64,000 nt of DNA from CAZMSD01 sp964568855 (lineage in GTDB: Bacteria > CAIWAD01): NCBI GenBank assembly GCA_964568855.1, contig CAZMSD010000005.1, positions 1 to 64,000 of the forward strand. Direction: 5' to 3'. The translations under genes and the position numbers were made by a program. The notes beneath the pieces were generated by a model, which was not told where the DNA came from, searched no databases, and saw nothing but the letters and a program-made list of their open reading frames with translations. Shown here piece after piece: positions 24,858 to 36,370 of the stretch (positions are counted from its first letter, which is position 1; every line of letters starts with the position of its first letter).

Positions 24858-25142
24858 TCAGATCGTTTCCTTGAAAGCCTGGCCGGGACGGAACTTGACC
24901 GTCCGGCTGGCCTTGATCCTGATCTTCTCGCCCGTGCGCGGATTGAATCCGTTGCGGGCCTTGCGCTTCTGGACGCTGAAGGTGCCGAAGCCCACCAGGC
25001 GCACGTCGCGCTTGGCGTTCTTCTTGATTCCCTCAAGGACGGCCTCGACCGCGTTCTTCGCCTGGGTCTTGGGCATGGTGGTCTTCTTGGCGACGTACTC
25101 GATCAAGTTTCCTTTGTTGAAGGGTTCCTTCGCTGTGGCCAT
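24858..25142 (-). CDS. HU/IHF-family DNA-binding protein
   Basis: 94 residues. A histone-like dimer that bends and compacts DNA. The N-terminal dimer helices begin 'FNKGNLIEYVAKKT', and the beta-arm region carries the family signature 'GFGTFSVQKRKARNGFNPRTGEKI' with the DNA-intercalating Pro of the NPRTG turn. The start MATAKEPF at 25142 has GGAGGATCAA directly upstream; an ATG four codons earlier is less likely. It is monocistronic, with its own promoter and terminator. HU versus IHF subunit cannot be decided from sequence alone. Confidence 0.95.
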   Translation of the reverse strand: MATAKEPFNKGNLIEYVAKKTTMPKTQAKNAVEAVLEGIKKNAKRDVRLVGFGTFSVQKRKARNGFNPRTGEKIRIKASRTVKFRPGQAFKETI

Positions 25143-25192
25143 TTGATCCTCCATGAACAGGTCTGTGTGACAAAATGCCAGTCGGCTACAAA

Positions 25193-25222
25193 AAAGTAGC
25201 TGTTACGCAAGGTCGCAGTCAA
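25193..25222 (-). promoter_or_regulatory. likely promoter of the HU-type gene with overlapping inverted repeat
   Basis: On the reverse strand TTGACT (25222-25217) and TACTTT (25198-25193) have an 18-bp spacer, about 50 bp before the start codon. A small inverted repeat GCTAC-six T-GTAGC (25185-25200) covers the -10 box and could be an operator or a leader hairpin. Confidence 0.5.
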
Positions 25223-25329
25223 GTAAAAAATCAGGTTTTTTCGCCTTGTGATGCACGGATTCCCGCGCCAGCAGGGGGTTCACTGAGAAGAGTGTCCGAA
25301 AAACCCTTGTTGGAGCGGATTCCAGGTTC

Positions 25330-25563
25330 TCAGAATCTGCGATCGTCCCCGGATCGTCTGTCACCCGGACCCTGCCTGCGATCGACACCGGCTCGGACGC
25401 GCTGAAGCGATTCGCGGTCCACAAGGTCCCAGATCCCGTCCTTGAGGACGCCCACCTTGCCCACGAAATTACCGTTGCCGGTGACCACTTCACCAGCCTT
25501 CAAGCTGAAGCGCCGATCCATCGAATCGCAGTTTTTGATCACCTTGTAGGAATACATGCCCAT
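25330..25563 (-). CDS. small basic protein, unknown function
   Basis: 77 residues from ATG 25563; ATG two codons later (MYSYKVI) is also possible, with GGGAGATGG upstream. The first 50 residues look like a small beta-barrel (KVIKNCDSMDRRFSLKAGEVV, then 'GNFVGKVGVLKDGIWDLVD'). The last 20 residues are an Arg/Asp/Gly tail with repeated DRR steps (VDRRQGPGDRRSGDDRRF), a type of tail seen in many short signalling-associated proteins. It is upstream of the HU-type gene on the same strand but separated by that gene's promoter. No family is recognised. Confidence 0.55.
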   Translation of the reverse strand: MGMYSYKVIKNCDSMDRRFSLKAGEVVTGNGNFVGKVGVLKDGIWDLVDRESLQRVRAGVDRRQGPGDRRSGDDRRF

Positions 25564-25862
25564 CTCCCGATTTGTGATCTGTTACCTCTCGCTGGGACAC
25601 ACTGCTGCTTGGCGGGTTTCGCTGCTTAGACGTTCCGCGTCTCCGGGTGGAGGGGTCCCTCTTCAGTGAACATCGGCGGGAAGCCTGTTCGACTTGACTG
25701 CGGCAGGATCCAATCAATCCTTCAATAAAACGCATGGATAATGTGAGGCCCGGAACACTCCACACTGAAGAGTACAAAGAGGGCGCTGAGCAAACAAGCG
25801 AAAAGAGATCCTCCCATACGTCCGCGGCGCCTTTCAAGCTGTTCTTCCAACAATGTGGAGGC
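25564..25862. other. 299-bp intergenic region
   Basis: This stretch lies between the start of the small basic protein gene and the stop of the GNAT gene. It is slightly AT-richer than the coding DNA. Only a short imperfect hairpin (AGACG/CGTCT near 25638-25652) is visible. No convincing gene, RNA or terminator is seen. It presumably holds the promoter of the small gene. Confidence 0.5.
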
Positions 25863-26693
25863 CTATGCCGGAGGCGATCCAGGCTCCCAGAGGGTATAAC
25901 ACGACCGCTCGCGGAATCCCAGGGCCCGGTAGACCTGCGGCAGCCACTCCGGACACTCCTCCACCTGGAGCAGCAGATCGCCCCTCGACCGCCGCCGGTG
26001 ATCCTCGATGCAGTCCCGCAGAAGCCGGCGCGCCAGTCCCCTGCGCCGCAACTCCGGCTGCACCGCCAGCGCCTCAAGCACCGTTCCCCGGTCGCAACGG
26101 AAGGCTTCCAGCACGCAGGCGGCAAGTCCTTCCTCCCCGGCCAGGACCCGGAAACGGCCGCTGTCCTCCAGCAGGCGCACCCAGGCGGAGGCGGATTCGG
26201 GCCGCACTCCTTCCCGGGGAAAGCTGCGCCTGAGCAGTTCGCCCAGGATCTCGCCCTCCTCCGACAGGTTCAGGCGGCAGAGCAGGTTCCCCGGCGCGAC
26301 CTCACCGCCCGCCTTTCCGGGAGTGGCTACCGGGCCGCGCTCGCCGGGCGAGTATTCCATCAGCAGGAAGCGCCTGGGAACCATGCTCTCCCGGAAGCGC
26401 GGCAGGAACCCGGGGTCCAGCGAGGGCCGACAGAGCAGCCGCTCCCAGTTCCAGTCCGCCAGCTCGGCGGCGAGGCGCACGCGGTCCGCTTCGCCCTTCC
26501 ACCACAGATGCAGCAGCGCGCCCTGCTGCAGGGCGGTGGAGGAAGCGGTGGTGAACTCACGGAAACTGTGCGCCTTCTGCCGCGTCTTTCTCGCCCGCCC
26601 TGCGGGGGCATCAGGGTTTTCGACGCACTCCTGCAGCCAGCTCAGCTTGTGCCACAGCAGGGGATCGCCGCGCTCCAGCTCACTCGGAATCAA
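25863..26693 (-). CDS. GNAT-family N-acetyltransferase
   Basis: About 276 residues. The C-terminal half is a GNAT domain: motif A 'VLEALAVQPELRRRGLARRLLRDCI' (about 205-230, binding acetyl-CoA pyrophosphate through RRRGLA) and motif B 'PQVYRALGFRERSCYTLW' at the end. The N-terminal 130 residues are Trp/Leu/Arg-rich and could be a degenerate second GNAT unit. The TTG start at 26693 is the best choice (IPSELERGDPLLWHKL follows) and overlaps the mazG stop by 14 bp; no ATG is available outside mazG. The acetylated substrate is unknown. Confidence 0.82.
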   Translation of the reverse strand: MIPSELERGDPLLWHKLSWLQECVENPDAPAGRARKTRQKAHSFREFTTASSTALQQGALLHLWWKGEADRVRLAAELADWNWERLLCRPSLDPGFLPRFRESMVPRRFLLMEYSPGERGPVATPGKAGGEVAPGNLLCRLNLSEEGEILGELLRRSFPREGVRPESASAWVRLLEDSGRFRVLAGEEGLAACVLEAFRCDRGTVLEALAVQPELRRRGLARRLLRDCIEDHRRRSRGDLLLQVEECPEWLPQVYRALGFRERSCYTLWEPGSPPA

Positions 26694-27552
26694 TTCCCTT
26701 GGCCTCTTCCCAGTAGCGATCCAGCGTTTCAAGGTCAGTTTCCACGATGTCGCGGTCCGTCTCACGCAGCCGGCGCTCCACGTGCGCAAAGCGGCGGATG
26801 AACTTGTCGTTGGTGCTGCGCAAGGCGTCTTCCGGCTGGATTTTCAGGTAGCGCGCGATGTTGACCACCGAGAACAGGAAGTCGCCGAATTCCTCCGCCG
26901 CGGCTCGCCGGTCCCCGAGGGACAGGGCCTCGTGAAATTCCCGGTACTCCTCCTCGAATTTGTCGAGGGCTCCTTCGACCGTGTCCCACTCGAATCCCAC
27001 GCCGGCCACCTTCTCCTGGATCCGCTGCGCTCGCAGCAGTCCCGGCAGCGAAACCGGCACGCCGCCCAAGATCGACTCCCGGCGGGCGCCCCGCTTAGTT
27101 TCGCGCGCCTTGATGCGTTCCCAGTTGCGTTCCACTTCTCCCGCCGTGGCGGCCCCTTCCGCGGACCCGGCTCCGCCGAAGACGTGCGGGTGCCGGCGCA
27201 GCAGCTTGTCGCTGATCAGGGCCAGGCTGTCCGCCAGCCGGAAGTCCTCGCGCTCTTCGGCCAGCTCGGCCTGGAAGACCACGTGCATCACGAGATCCCC
27301 CAGCTCTTCCCGCAGGGCCTCCATGTCCTCCGCGTCGATGGCCTCGAGTACCTCGTAACACTCCTCGAGCAGGTAGGGTCGCAGGCTGGCGTGCGTCTGC
27401 TCGCGGTCCCAGGGGCAGCCCTGCGGGGCTCTCAGCAGCTTGAGGATCTTCATCAGGCGGGCCAGGCCGCGACCCGCGGACTCCGCTTCCTCCAGCTCGC
27501 GGGCGCTCAGGCGGGCGTCCAGGTTCAGGCCGTCCTGACGCTTGTCGTTCAT
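26680..27552 (-). CDS. mazG: nucleoside triphosphate pyrophosphohydrolase MazG
   Basis: 290 residues, a full-length two-domain MazG. It hydrolyses NTPs and dNTPs to monophosphates and pyrophosphate, cleaning the pool of aberrant nucleotides. The N-terminal MazG domain has 'GCPWDREQTHASLRPYLLEECYE' and the EExxE/ELGD metal set; the C-terminal domain has 'EEYREFHEAL' and 'EEFGDFLFSVVN'. ATG 27552 overlaps the stop of the upstream methyltransferase (ATGA). It pairs functionally with RdgB elsewhere in the window. Confidence 0.95.
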   Translation of the reverse strand: MNDKRQDGLNLDARLSARELEEAESAGRGLARLMKILKLLRAPQGCPWDREQTHASLRPYLLEECYEVLEAIDAEDMEALREELGDLVMHVVFQAELAEEREDFRLADSLALISDKLLRRHPHVFGGAGSAEGAATAGEVERNWERIKARETKRGARRESILGGVPVSLPGLLRAQRIQEKVAGVGFEWDTVEGALDKFEEEYREFHEALSLGDRRAAAEEFGDFLFSVVNIARYLKIQPEDALRSTNDKFIRRFAHVERRLRETDRDIVETDLETLDRYWEEAKGIDSE

Positions 27553-28391
27553 GGTTCCTTCTTCGCGTTGATCCGGCTGAAATGAAACAGCACGATGCCC
27601 GCGGCGACGGATGCGTTCAGGCTGCCTACCCGGCCCGCCAGGGGGATCCTGACCAGCAGATCGAGCCGGTCCAGCACGCGTCTCGAGATCCCGCGCCCTT
27701 CGCCGCCCAGCACCAGGACCAGCGGGCGCGGGGAGCTGACTTCGTCCAGCGGTCGGCCCAGCCGCTCCTCCAGGCCCGTCCGTGTCACACCGCATTCTCC
27801 CAGCAGGTCCAGGGCCGCGGAGGGATCGCTCACCCGCACCAGGGGCTGCCAGGCCAGGGCGCCGGCGCTGGCGCGGAAGGCTGCGTCGCCCGCCGGGGCC
27901 GTACAGGCGTCGGGCAGGAGCACGCCGTGCGCGCCCGCCGCCTCGGCGCTGCGCACCGCCGCGCCCAGGTTGCGCGGGTCCTGGATTCCGTCCAGCAGCA
28001 GCAGAAACAGCTCGTCCAGGCCGCCGGGCGCTTTCCGCCGGCGGGCCAGGAAGTCCTCCAGCGTCGTCTGGGGCAGTTCCGTGATCCGCAGCGCCGCGCC
28101 CCGGTGTTCCGTGTGACGCAGCAGCCGGTCCAGGCGGTCGCTCTTCTCCTCCCGCACTTCGAGACCGCGCCCGGCGGCGGCGCGCCGGATGCGTTCCAGG
28201 ACGCCCCCGCTGCTCCCCCGCCGGAGCAGCAGGCGGTCGGCGGGCAGGCCGGCCCGCAGCGCCTCCAGCACCGGATTCCGGCCGCTGATCCAGAATCCCG
28301 GAGAGTCCTTGCGACGGCCGCTTCGGCTGCGCCCGGGCGCGGCCGACCCTCGCGGTCCGCGCTTGGACCCCGCTTGCTCACGGTCTTTCAT
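27549..28391 (-). CDS. rlmB: SpoU/TrmH-family 23S rRNA (guanosine-2'-O-)-methyltransferase, RlmB-like
   Basis: 280 residues. A basic N-terminal tail (about 1-30) precedes the substrate-binding domain 'FWISGRNPVLEALRAGLPADRLLL'. The SPOUT knot motifs follow: motif 1 'DGIQDPRNLGAAVRSAEAAGAHGVLLP', motif 2 'LVLVLGGEGRGISRRVL' and motif 3 'RIPLAGRVGSLNASVAAGI'. It uses SAM to methylate a ribose 2'-OH in rRNA. A -10-like TACATT lies six bases before the ATG with no Shine-Dalgarno sequence, so the mRNA may be leaderless. It is divergent from the aconitase gene and forms an operon with mazG and the GNAT gene. Confidence 0.92.
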   Translation of the reverse strand: MKDREQAGSKRGPRGSAAPGRSRSGRRKDSPGFWISGRNPVLEALRAGLPADRLLLRRGSSGGVLERIRRAAAGRGLEVREEKSDRLDRLLRHTEHRGAALRITELPQTTLEDFLARRRKAPGGLDELFLLLLDGIQDPRNLGAAVRSAEAAGAHGVLLPDACTAPAGDAAFRASAGALAWQPLVRVSDPSAALDLLGECGVTRTGLEERLGRPLDEVSSPRPLVLVLGGEGRGISRRVLDRLDLLVRIPLAGRVGSLNASVAAGIVLFHFSRINAKKEP

Positions 28392-28524
28392 GCGCAGAAT
28401 GTAGCATAGAGCCGCGCCCCGCAGTCCGCCGGCCACCCTCTGGCGGTGGTTTGGTATCTTCGATCTGGATTGTCGGCCGCCCCGCCGGCGCCATCCACAG
28501 CACACGATTTCAAGGGAGTCTTCC

Positions 28525-31236
<2,712 letters not shown>

Positions 31237-31320
31237 TCCGGCGAAATTGCTCTTTACGGGCGACCGGCCTGTCGCACGGTACCGGCTGCCCGGGATCGAT
31301 CTTGTATCACAGGACGAACC

Positions 31321-32721
31321 ATGGCCGTTCTGTTCGTGTTCGGACTTACCATCGTGCTGCAGATCACAGCAGCCTGGATGGCCTTCCGACTGGTGCGCAT
31401 CACGGGTTGGCGGGCGCCCTGGATGCTGATCGCCGCGGCGATCCTGTTCACCGTGTTTCGCCGGGTGATCGTCTTCTACAAGGTGATCGTCGGATCACAA
31501 CCCCATTCGATGAACATGACCACCGAACTGCTGGGGCTGGCCGTATTCCTCTGCTTCATGATCGGCATCGCCCGCATTGCGCCGGTTTTCCGCAGCGTCC
31601 GCGAATCCGAGCGGCGCATCCGGCACAGCCACGAGCGCCTGCAGTCCGTGTTGCGTACCGCGGATCACGTGGCCTTCATCATCACCGACATCCCGGGCGA
31701 GGATCCCCGAGTCCGCGAATTCAGCCCGGGCGCCGAAAGGATCTTCGGCTACCGCAGTGAAGAGATCCTCGGCCGGCCGGTGAGCGCGCTCTTCCGTCCC
31801 CGGGACGCGCGGCGGCTTACCAAGGCCATGGAGGCGCTGCCGGACCGCTCGGAGGGTTTCGACGCATCCGTCATGCTGGTGCGCAAGTCGGGCGAGGTAT
31901 TCCCCGCCCTGCTCACCACGCGGCCGCTCAGGGACCCTGCCGACCGAGTGAGCGAGCTGCTGGGAGTCTGCATCGACATCAGCGACCTGAAGCGGTCGGA
32001 GAAGCAGCGCAACCGGCTGATCGCCGAACTCAAGGCTCGTAACACGGAGCTTGAGCAGTTCACGGCCTCGGTGTCGCACGACCTCAAGAGCCCGCTGATC
32101 ACGGTCCAGGGTTTCGTCTCCCTGTTGAAGCGCGACCACGCCTCGGGCGACGAAGAGCGCTTCCAGCAGGACCTGGAGCACGTCGAGGGCGCGGCGCTGA
32201 GGATGCAGCGGCTGCTGGACGAGGTTCTCGAGCTCTCGCGGGTGGGTCTGGTCTGCGAACCCGCGGACGTGATCCCGCTGTCCGAGCTGGCCCGGGAAGC
32301 GGCCGGACTGGTGTCCGGTCGCAGCCGTCCGCGCGGCGTGGAGATCCGTGTGGACCCGGAGCTGCCCGTGGTGCGGGTGGACCGCAACCGCATGGTGCAG
32401 GTCCTGCAGAACCTGCTGGACAACGCGGTCAAGTTCATGGGCGAGCAGCCGCGGCCCCTGGTGGAGGTTAGCTGCTCCCCCGCGAAGCAGGAGCTCGTGT
32501 TCCACGTCAGGGACAACGGGCTGGGCATCGCGCCCGAGGATCATGAAAAGATCTTCGGCCTCTTCGAACAGCTCGACAGCCGCAGCGAGGGAACCGGCAT
32601 CGGCCTGGCTCTGGCGCGCCGGATCGTGGAGAACCACGGCGGGCGACTCTGGGTGGAATCGCAGGGAATCGGGAGGGGGACCTCCTTCTGCTTCACCCTG
32701 CCGGCGGACGGCGCCGTGTAA
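31321..32721 (+). CDS. membrane PAS sensor histidine kinase
   Basis: 466 residues. Three hydrophobic segments lie in the first 95 residues, with almost no external loop. A PAS domain follows (about 105-225: 'VLRTADHVAFIITDIPGEDP', 'GAERIFGYRSEEILGRPVSALF'). HisKA carries His253 in 'SVSHDLKSPLITVQGF', a phytochrome/cyanobacterial-type HDLKSP box. HATPase_c has 'NLLDNAVKF', 'DNGLGI' and 'GTGIGLALARRIVENHGG'. It has no receiver. The following gene begins with a receiver 24 bp downstream, so it is a likely partner. One GTATCAC copy lies 11 bp before the start codon. Confidence 0.92.
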   Translation: MAVLFVFGLTIVLQITAAWMAFRLVRITGWRAPWMLIAAAILFTVFRRVIVFYKVIVGSQPHSMNMTTELLGLAVFLCFMIGIARIAPVFRSVRESERRIRHSHERLQSVLRTADHVAFIITDIPGEDPRVREFSPGAERIFGYRSEEILGRPVSALFRPRDARRLTKAMEALPDRSEGFDASVMLVRKSGEVFPALLTTRPLRDPADRVSELLGVCIDISDLKRSEKQRNRLIAELKARNTELEQFTASVSHDLKSPLITVQGFVSLLKRDHASGDEERFQQDLEHVEGAALRMQRLLDEVLELSRVGLVCEPADVIPLSELAREAAGLVSGRSRPRGVEIRVDPELPVVRVDRNRMVQVLQNLLDNAVKFMGEQPRPLVEVSCSPAKQELVFHVRDNGLGIAPEDHEKIFGLFEQLDSRSEGTGIGLALARRIVENHGGRLWVESQGIGRGTSFCFTLPADGAV

Positions 32722-32745
32722 CACACAGTCCCGCGAGGTCAGCCC

Positions 32746-35217
32746 ATGCCTGCTCCATCTTCCATCGAATCTCCCGCGCTGGTCCTGCTCGTGGAGGACG
32801 ACGCGTCACACGCGGCGCTGGTCGAGGATGCCTTCGCGGCCCAACAGGGGCTGCAGTTGGCGGTCGCCGGCAGCCTGGACGAGGCGCGCCGGATTCTCGG
32901 CGAACGCCGCCCGGACCTGGTGATCGCCGACCTGGTGCTGCCCGACGGTCAGGGCTCCGAGCTGCTCGCCGGCGAGGACGGGGTGCCCGCCTTCCCCGTG
33001 GTGGTGATGACCAGCCAGGGCAATGAGCAGCTGGCAGTGGAGAGTCTTCACGCGGGAGCCCTGGACTACCTCGTGAAGACCCCGGAGCTGCTGGGCGACC
33101 TGCCGCGGATCAGCCGCCTGGCGCTGGGCAGCTGGCGGCACGTCCTCGAGCGCCGGGCGGCCGAACAGACCCTGCTGCATCGGGAAGCCATCCTGGGCGC
33201 CCTGGCGGGGGCCACCCAGCACCTGCTGGGCGATTCCTTCACGCGCGAAGAGATCCAGTTTGTGGTGGATTCTCTGGGCCTGGCCGCCGAGGTCAGCCGG
33301 GCTTACGTCTTCCGCAACCACCGCGACAAAGAGAACCGCCTGCTCACCAGCCAGCTCTGCGAATGGACCGCCGAGGGGGTTGAGGCCCAGATCGACAACC
33401 CAGAGCTGCAGAACCTGCCCTTCGAGGATGTGGCTCCGCGCTGGGTGAGTACCCTGGGCGGCGGCGATCCGCTCAGCGGGCACGTCAGGGACTTTCCCGA
33501 CCCGGAGCGGCAGATCCTCGAAACCCAGGCCATCCGCTCCATCGTGGTGGTGCCGATCTTCACGGGCCATCGCTGGTGGGGTTTCCTGGGTCTCGACGAG
33601 TGTCGCCGTCTGCGTGAATGGAATCCCCTGGTGATCGATTCCCTGACCGCCGCCGCCGGAGTGCTGGGCGCGGCGCTGCTCAGGCGCCGTCGCGAAGCGG
33701 AGCTGCGCAGGATCAAGGCGGCGGTTGAGAGTACCTCCGACGCGATCCAGATCCTCAACGCCGAGGAGGAGATCCTCTACGTCAATCCGGCCTTCGAACG
33801 CTGTTCGGGCTACAGCAGCGTGGATGTTCTCGGAGGCGCCGCGCGCAGCTTCAAGAGCGGCCACCAGGGCCGCGGCTTCTTCGGCGCCATCGGCCGCCAG
33901 CTCAGCGCGGGCGAGGTCTGGCGGGGCCGGATCTGGAACCGGCACCGGGAGGGTCGCCGTTACGAAGTGGAGGCCTCGGTCTCCCCGGTCTTCGACCGGC
34001 ACGGCAAGATGGTCAACATCGTCTCGGTTGAGCGTGATACAAGCAAGGAGCGGGAGCTGGAGCAGCAGCTCCGGCATGCGCTGAAAGTGGAATCGGTGGG
34101 CCGCCTGGCCGGGGGCATCGCCCACGATTTCAACAACCTGCTGACTCCCATCATCGGCTACGCCGACCTGGCGCTCAACCGCCTGCAGCCGCAGGACGGA
34201 TTCTACGACGAGCTGAAACAGATCCGCAGCGCCGCGGAGCGCGCCCGTGGCCTCACCCGGCAGCTGCTGGCCTTCAGCCGGGAGCAGGTACTCGAGATGC
34301 GCGTACTCGACCTGGCGGACCTGGTCACGGGCTTCGAGCAGATGCTGCGCCGCACGATCCGCGAGGACATCGAGATCGAGTTGATCCTTGAGCCCGAGCT
34401 GGGACGGGTACAGGCTGATCCCTACCAGATCGAGCAGATCCTGCTCAACCTGGCCCTCAATGCCATGGACGCCCAGCCCCGGGGCGGTCTGCTGCGGATC
34501 AGGGCGCTCAACGTGGAGCCGGGCGCCCTTCCCAGGCCGCATGACGAGGGCGTGGTGAAAGAACCCAGCGTTCTGCTGGAGGTAAGCGACCGGGGCAGCG
34601 GGATGGACGAGCGGACACTGGAGCGGATCTTCGACCCCTTCTTCACTACCAAGGAGACGGGCAAGGGCACGGGACTGGGGCTGGCCACGGCCTACGGCAT
34701 CGTGCGCCAGCACGAGGGGCGGATCACGGTGGAGAGCGAACCGGGCCGTGGCAGCACCTTCCGCGTCTACCTGCCGCGGGTGCGCGAGGCGCCTGCGGGA
34801 GAGCAGGCGACCGAGTTTCTCGGACGAGGGCCGCAGGGCACGGAAACCATCCTGGTGGTGGAGGACAACAGCCTGGTGCGCAGTCTGGCCAACCGGATCC
34901 TCAGCCGGCACGGGTACACGGTGGTGGATTACGGCGATCCGCGGAAGGCCCTGGCCGATCTCGCAGGGAGCGAGTGGAAGATCGATCTCCTGCTGACCGA
35001 CGTGGTGATGCCCGGGATGAACGGTCGCCAGCTCTTCGAGGAGCTGCGCGAGCGCTATCCGGCGCTGCCGGTGATCTACATGTCAGGCTACGTGGAGGAC
35101 GAGATCTCGCGCCAGGGCATCGAGCAGCAGGACGGCTGCTTCGTGCAGAAACCCTTCACCGTGCGTGCGCTGACCGAAAGAGTGCGTCAGGCGCTGGATA
35201 GCGCCGCCACATCCTGA
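32746..35217 (+). CDS. hybrid histidine kinase (REC-GAF-PAS-HisKA-HATPase-REC)
   Basis: 823 residues with no membrane segment. The N-terminal receiver has Asp62 (DLVIADLVLPDG) and Lys in 'DYLVKTPE'. A GAF domain covers about 155-315 ('SRAYVFRNHRD', 'IRSIVVVPIF', 'WWGFLGLDEC'). A PAS domain covers about 325-440. HisKA has His460 in 'GGIAHDFNNLLTPIIGYADLAL', the NtrB-like HDFNN class. HATPase_c has 'NLALNAMDAQ' and 'GKGTGLGLATAYGIV'. The C-terminal receiver has Asp752 (LLLTDVVMPGMNG). Probably the upstream PAS kinase phosphorylates the N-terminal receiver. The output target is not encoded nearby. It converges on the next gene with 3 bp between stops. Confidence 0.93.
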   Translation: MPAPSSIESPALVLLVEDDASHAALVEDAFAAQQGLQLAVAGSLDEARRILGERRPDLVIADLVLPDGQGSELLAGEDGVPAFPVVVMTSQGNEQLAVESLHAGALDYLVKTPELLGDLPRISRLALGSWRHVLERRAAEQTLLHREAILGALAGATQHLLGDSFTREEIQFVVDSLGLAAEVSRAYVFRNHRDKENRLLTSQLCEWTAEGVEAQIDNPELQNLPFEDVAPRWVSTLGGGDPLSGHVRDFPDPERQILETQAIRSIVVVPIFTGHRWWGFLGLDECRRLREWNPLVIDSLTAAAGVLGAALLRRRREAELRRIKAAVESTSDAIQILNAEEEILYVNPAFERCSGYSSVDVLGGAARSFKSGHQGRGFFGAIGRQLSAGEVWRGRIWNRHREGRRYEVEASVSPVFDRHGKMVNIVSVERDTSKERELEQQLRHALKVESVGRLAGGIAHDFNNLLTPIIGYADLALNRLQPQDGFYDELKQIRSAAERARGLTRQLLAFSREQVLEMRVLDLADLVTGFEQMLRRTIREDIEIELILEPELGRVQADPYQIEQILLNLALNAMDAQPRGGLLRIRALNVEPGALPRPHDEGVVKEPSVLLEVSDRGSGMDERTLERIFDPFFTTKETGKGTGLGLATAYGIVRQHEGRITVESEPGRGSTFRVYLPRVREAPAGEQATEFLGRGPQGTETILVVEDNSLVRSLANRILSRHGYTVVDYGDPRKALADLAGSEWKIDLLLTDVVMPGMNGRQLFEELRERYPALPVIYMSGYVEDEISRQGIEQQDGCFVQKPFTVRALTERVRQALDSAATS

Positions 35218-35220
35218 AGC

Positions 35221-36195
35221 CTAATTGTCGACCATCCAGCCTGCTTCCCCGGCGTCGATCCAGCGGCCGATGACATAGACTTCGTCGACGTCGCCGGTCA
35301 GATAACAGCAGGGCTCGGAATAGGCGATGGTCAGCGGAGCGCCCGAAACGTAGACCGACTGCGCCAGCGTGCGCGTACCCATGTCCACGCCATCCAGGTA
35401 GAAGGTGTAGCCGGTTCCCGACTTGGTCAGGGCCGCGTGATACCAGGTGTCCAGCTCCCAGGCGATCGCGTCCGAGTAGATCCAGATCCCGCTGCCGTAG
35501 CCGGGCCCGTTGATGTGGAAGGACAGCGAGTTGGACTGGACGCCGAAGATCCATTTGCGGTTGTTCATCCCCTGGTGGTCGTCCTTGGCGATGATCGCGT
35601 CCACCCAGGAACCCGGCGGGGGTCCGTGAGCGTCCAGTCTGATCCAGGCGCCGATGCTGGCGTCGCCCGTCCAGACGTCGAAGACGTCCTGCTCGGGGTT
35701 ACCGCAATCGACCAGGCCGTTGTCGAAGTGCATGGCGTAGCCCGCCCGGCCCAGGCGGTCCGTCGCCGGACCTGTGGCGCCTCCGGGCGTGCCGTGATAC
35801 TCGTTGCCCGAGGCGTCCCGTCCGTTGTTCATCAGGGGATAGTAGGCGATCAGGTCGCCGTCGAAGGGGCAGTCCGGCATGGCCGTCACGCGGTAGAGCC
35901 GGTGCTTCGTCTCCCCGCCTACGGGCAGGATGTCCGTGATAACCAGGCTGAGGTCCTCGGTCAGCCGAAGCAGCTCATCGGACTCGCCGTCGATGCGGTA
36001 GACGTTGTAGCTGCCCCCGGTGTCCGTCCAGCTCAGGAGCACGCTTTCCTCATCCAGTGCGATACTCAGGACGGATTCGCCCTCCCGCGCAGGTTCTCCG
36101 GCCGGATGTTTCTGCACCCCTTCGAAGGCCGTGACGCGGGCCGCGCCACCCAGAGTCAGTGAAAGAAGGAGGATCGGTAGGATTGCGCGTAGCAT
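35221..36195 (-). CDS. secreted LamG/concanavalin-like domain protein
   Basis: 324 residues. Signal peptide about 1-23. Residues about 40-105 form a fibronectin III-like strand set (SWTDTGGSYNVYRIDG). Residues about 115-315 are a LamG-type jelly roll: 'LIAYYPLMNNGRDASGNEYHG', 'SIGAWIRLD', 'WYHAALTKSGTGYTFYLDG' and 'DVDEVYVIGRWI'. Such domains usually bind glycans or proteins outside the cell. It has no C-terminal sorting module, unlike other exported proteins here. GAGGAG lies upstream of the ATG. It resembles the LamG gene at 50036-50938. Confidence 0.85.
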   Translation of the reverse strand: MLRAILPILLLSLTLGGAARVTAFEGVQKHPAGEPAREGESVLSIALDEESVLLSWTDTGGSYNVYRIDGESDELLRLTEDLSLVITDILPVGGETKHRLYRVTAMPDCPFDGDLIAYYPLMNNGRDASGNEYHGTPGGATGPATDRLGRAGYAMHFDNGLVDCGNPEQDVFDVWTGDASIGAWIRLDAHGPPPGSWVDAIIAKDDHQGMNNRKWIFGVQSNSLSFHINGPGYGSGIWIYSDAIAWELDTWYHAALTKSGTGYTFYLDGVDMGTRTLAQSVYVSGAPLTIAYSEPCCYLTGDVDEVYVIGRWIDAGEAGWMVDN

Positions 36196-36242
36196 TGCTG
36201 TACTCCTCGCTTTGGCTGTGCGTTCTGCGCTCGAAAGCCGTG

Positions 36243-36258
36243 TTCAATCAGAATTGAA
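36243..36258. promoter_or_regulatory. small perfect palindrome upstream of the LamG gene
   Basis: TTCAAT-CAGA-ATTGAA, a 6-4-6 inverted repeat about 50 bp upstream of the LamG start codon, in a short AT-rich patch. It could be an operator. No protein can be assigned. Confidence 0.35.
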
Positions 36259-36330
36259 TAGAGCTTTATTCGGGGCAGCCATGCAAGGGAATCCTGGCCG
36301 AGTCCAGCTTTGATTCAGCTTCACAACCGG

Positions 36331-36346
36331 CCCCTGCGGGCAGGGG
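36331..36346 (-). terminator. GC hairpin after the EamA gene
   Basis: CCCCTGC-GG-GCAGGGG is a perfect 7-bp stem 24 bp after the EamA stop and before the LamG leader. It lacks a T tract, so it is at best a weak intrinsic terminator. Confidence 0.45.
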
Positions 36347-36370
36347 CGGTCGCGGCGGTTGCGCCCGGCT

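Noticed and set aside
25490..26125. Reverse-strand frame of 211 codons overlapping the GNAT gene end and the intergenic region
   Set aside because: Low-complexity Arg/Ser/Cys composition in a different frame from the GNAT gene, with no motif; it is a shadow.
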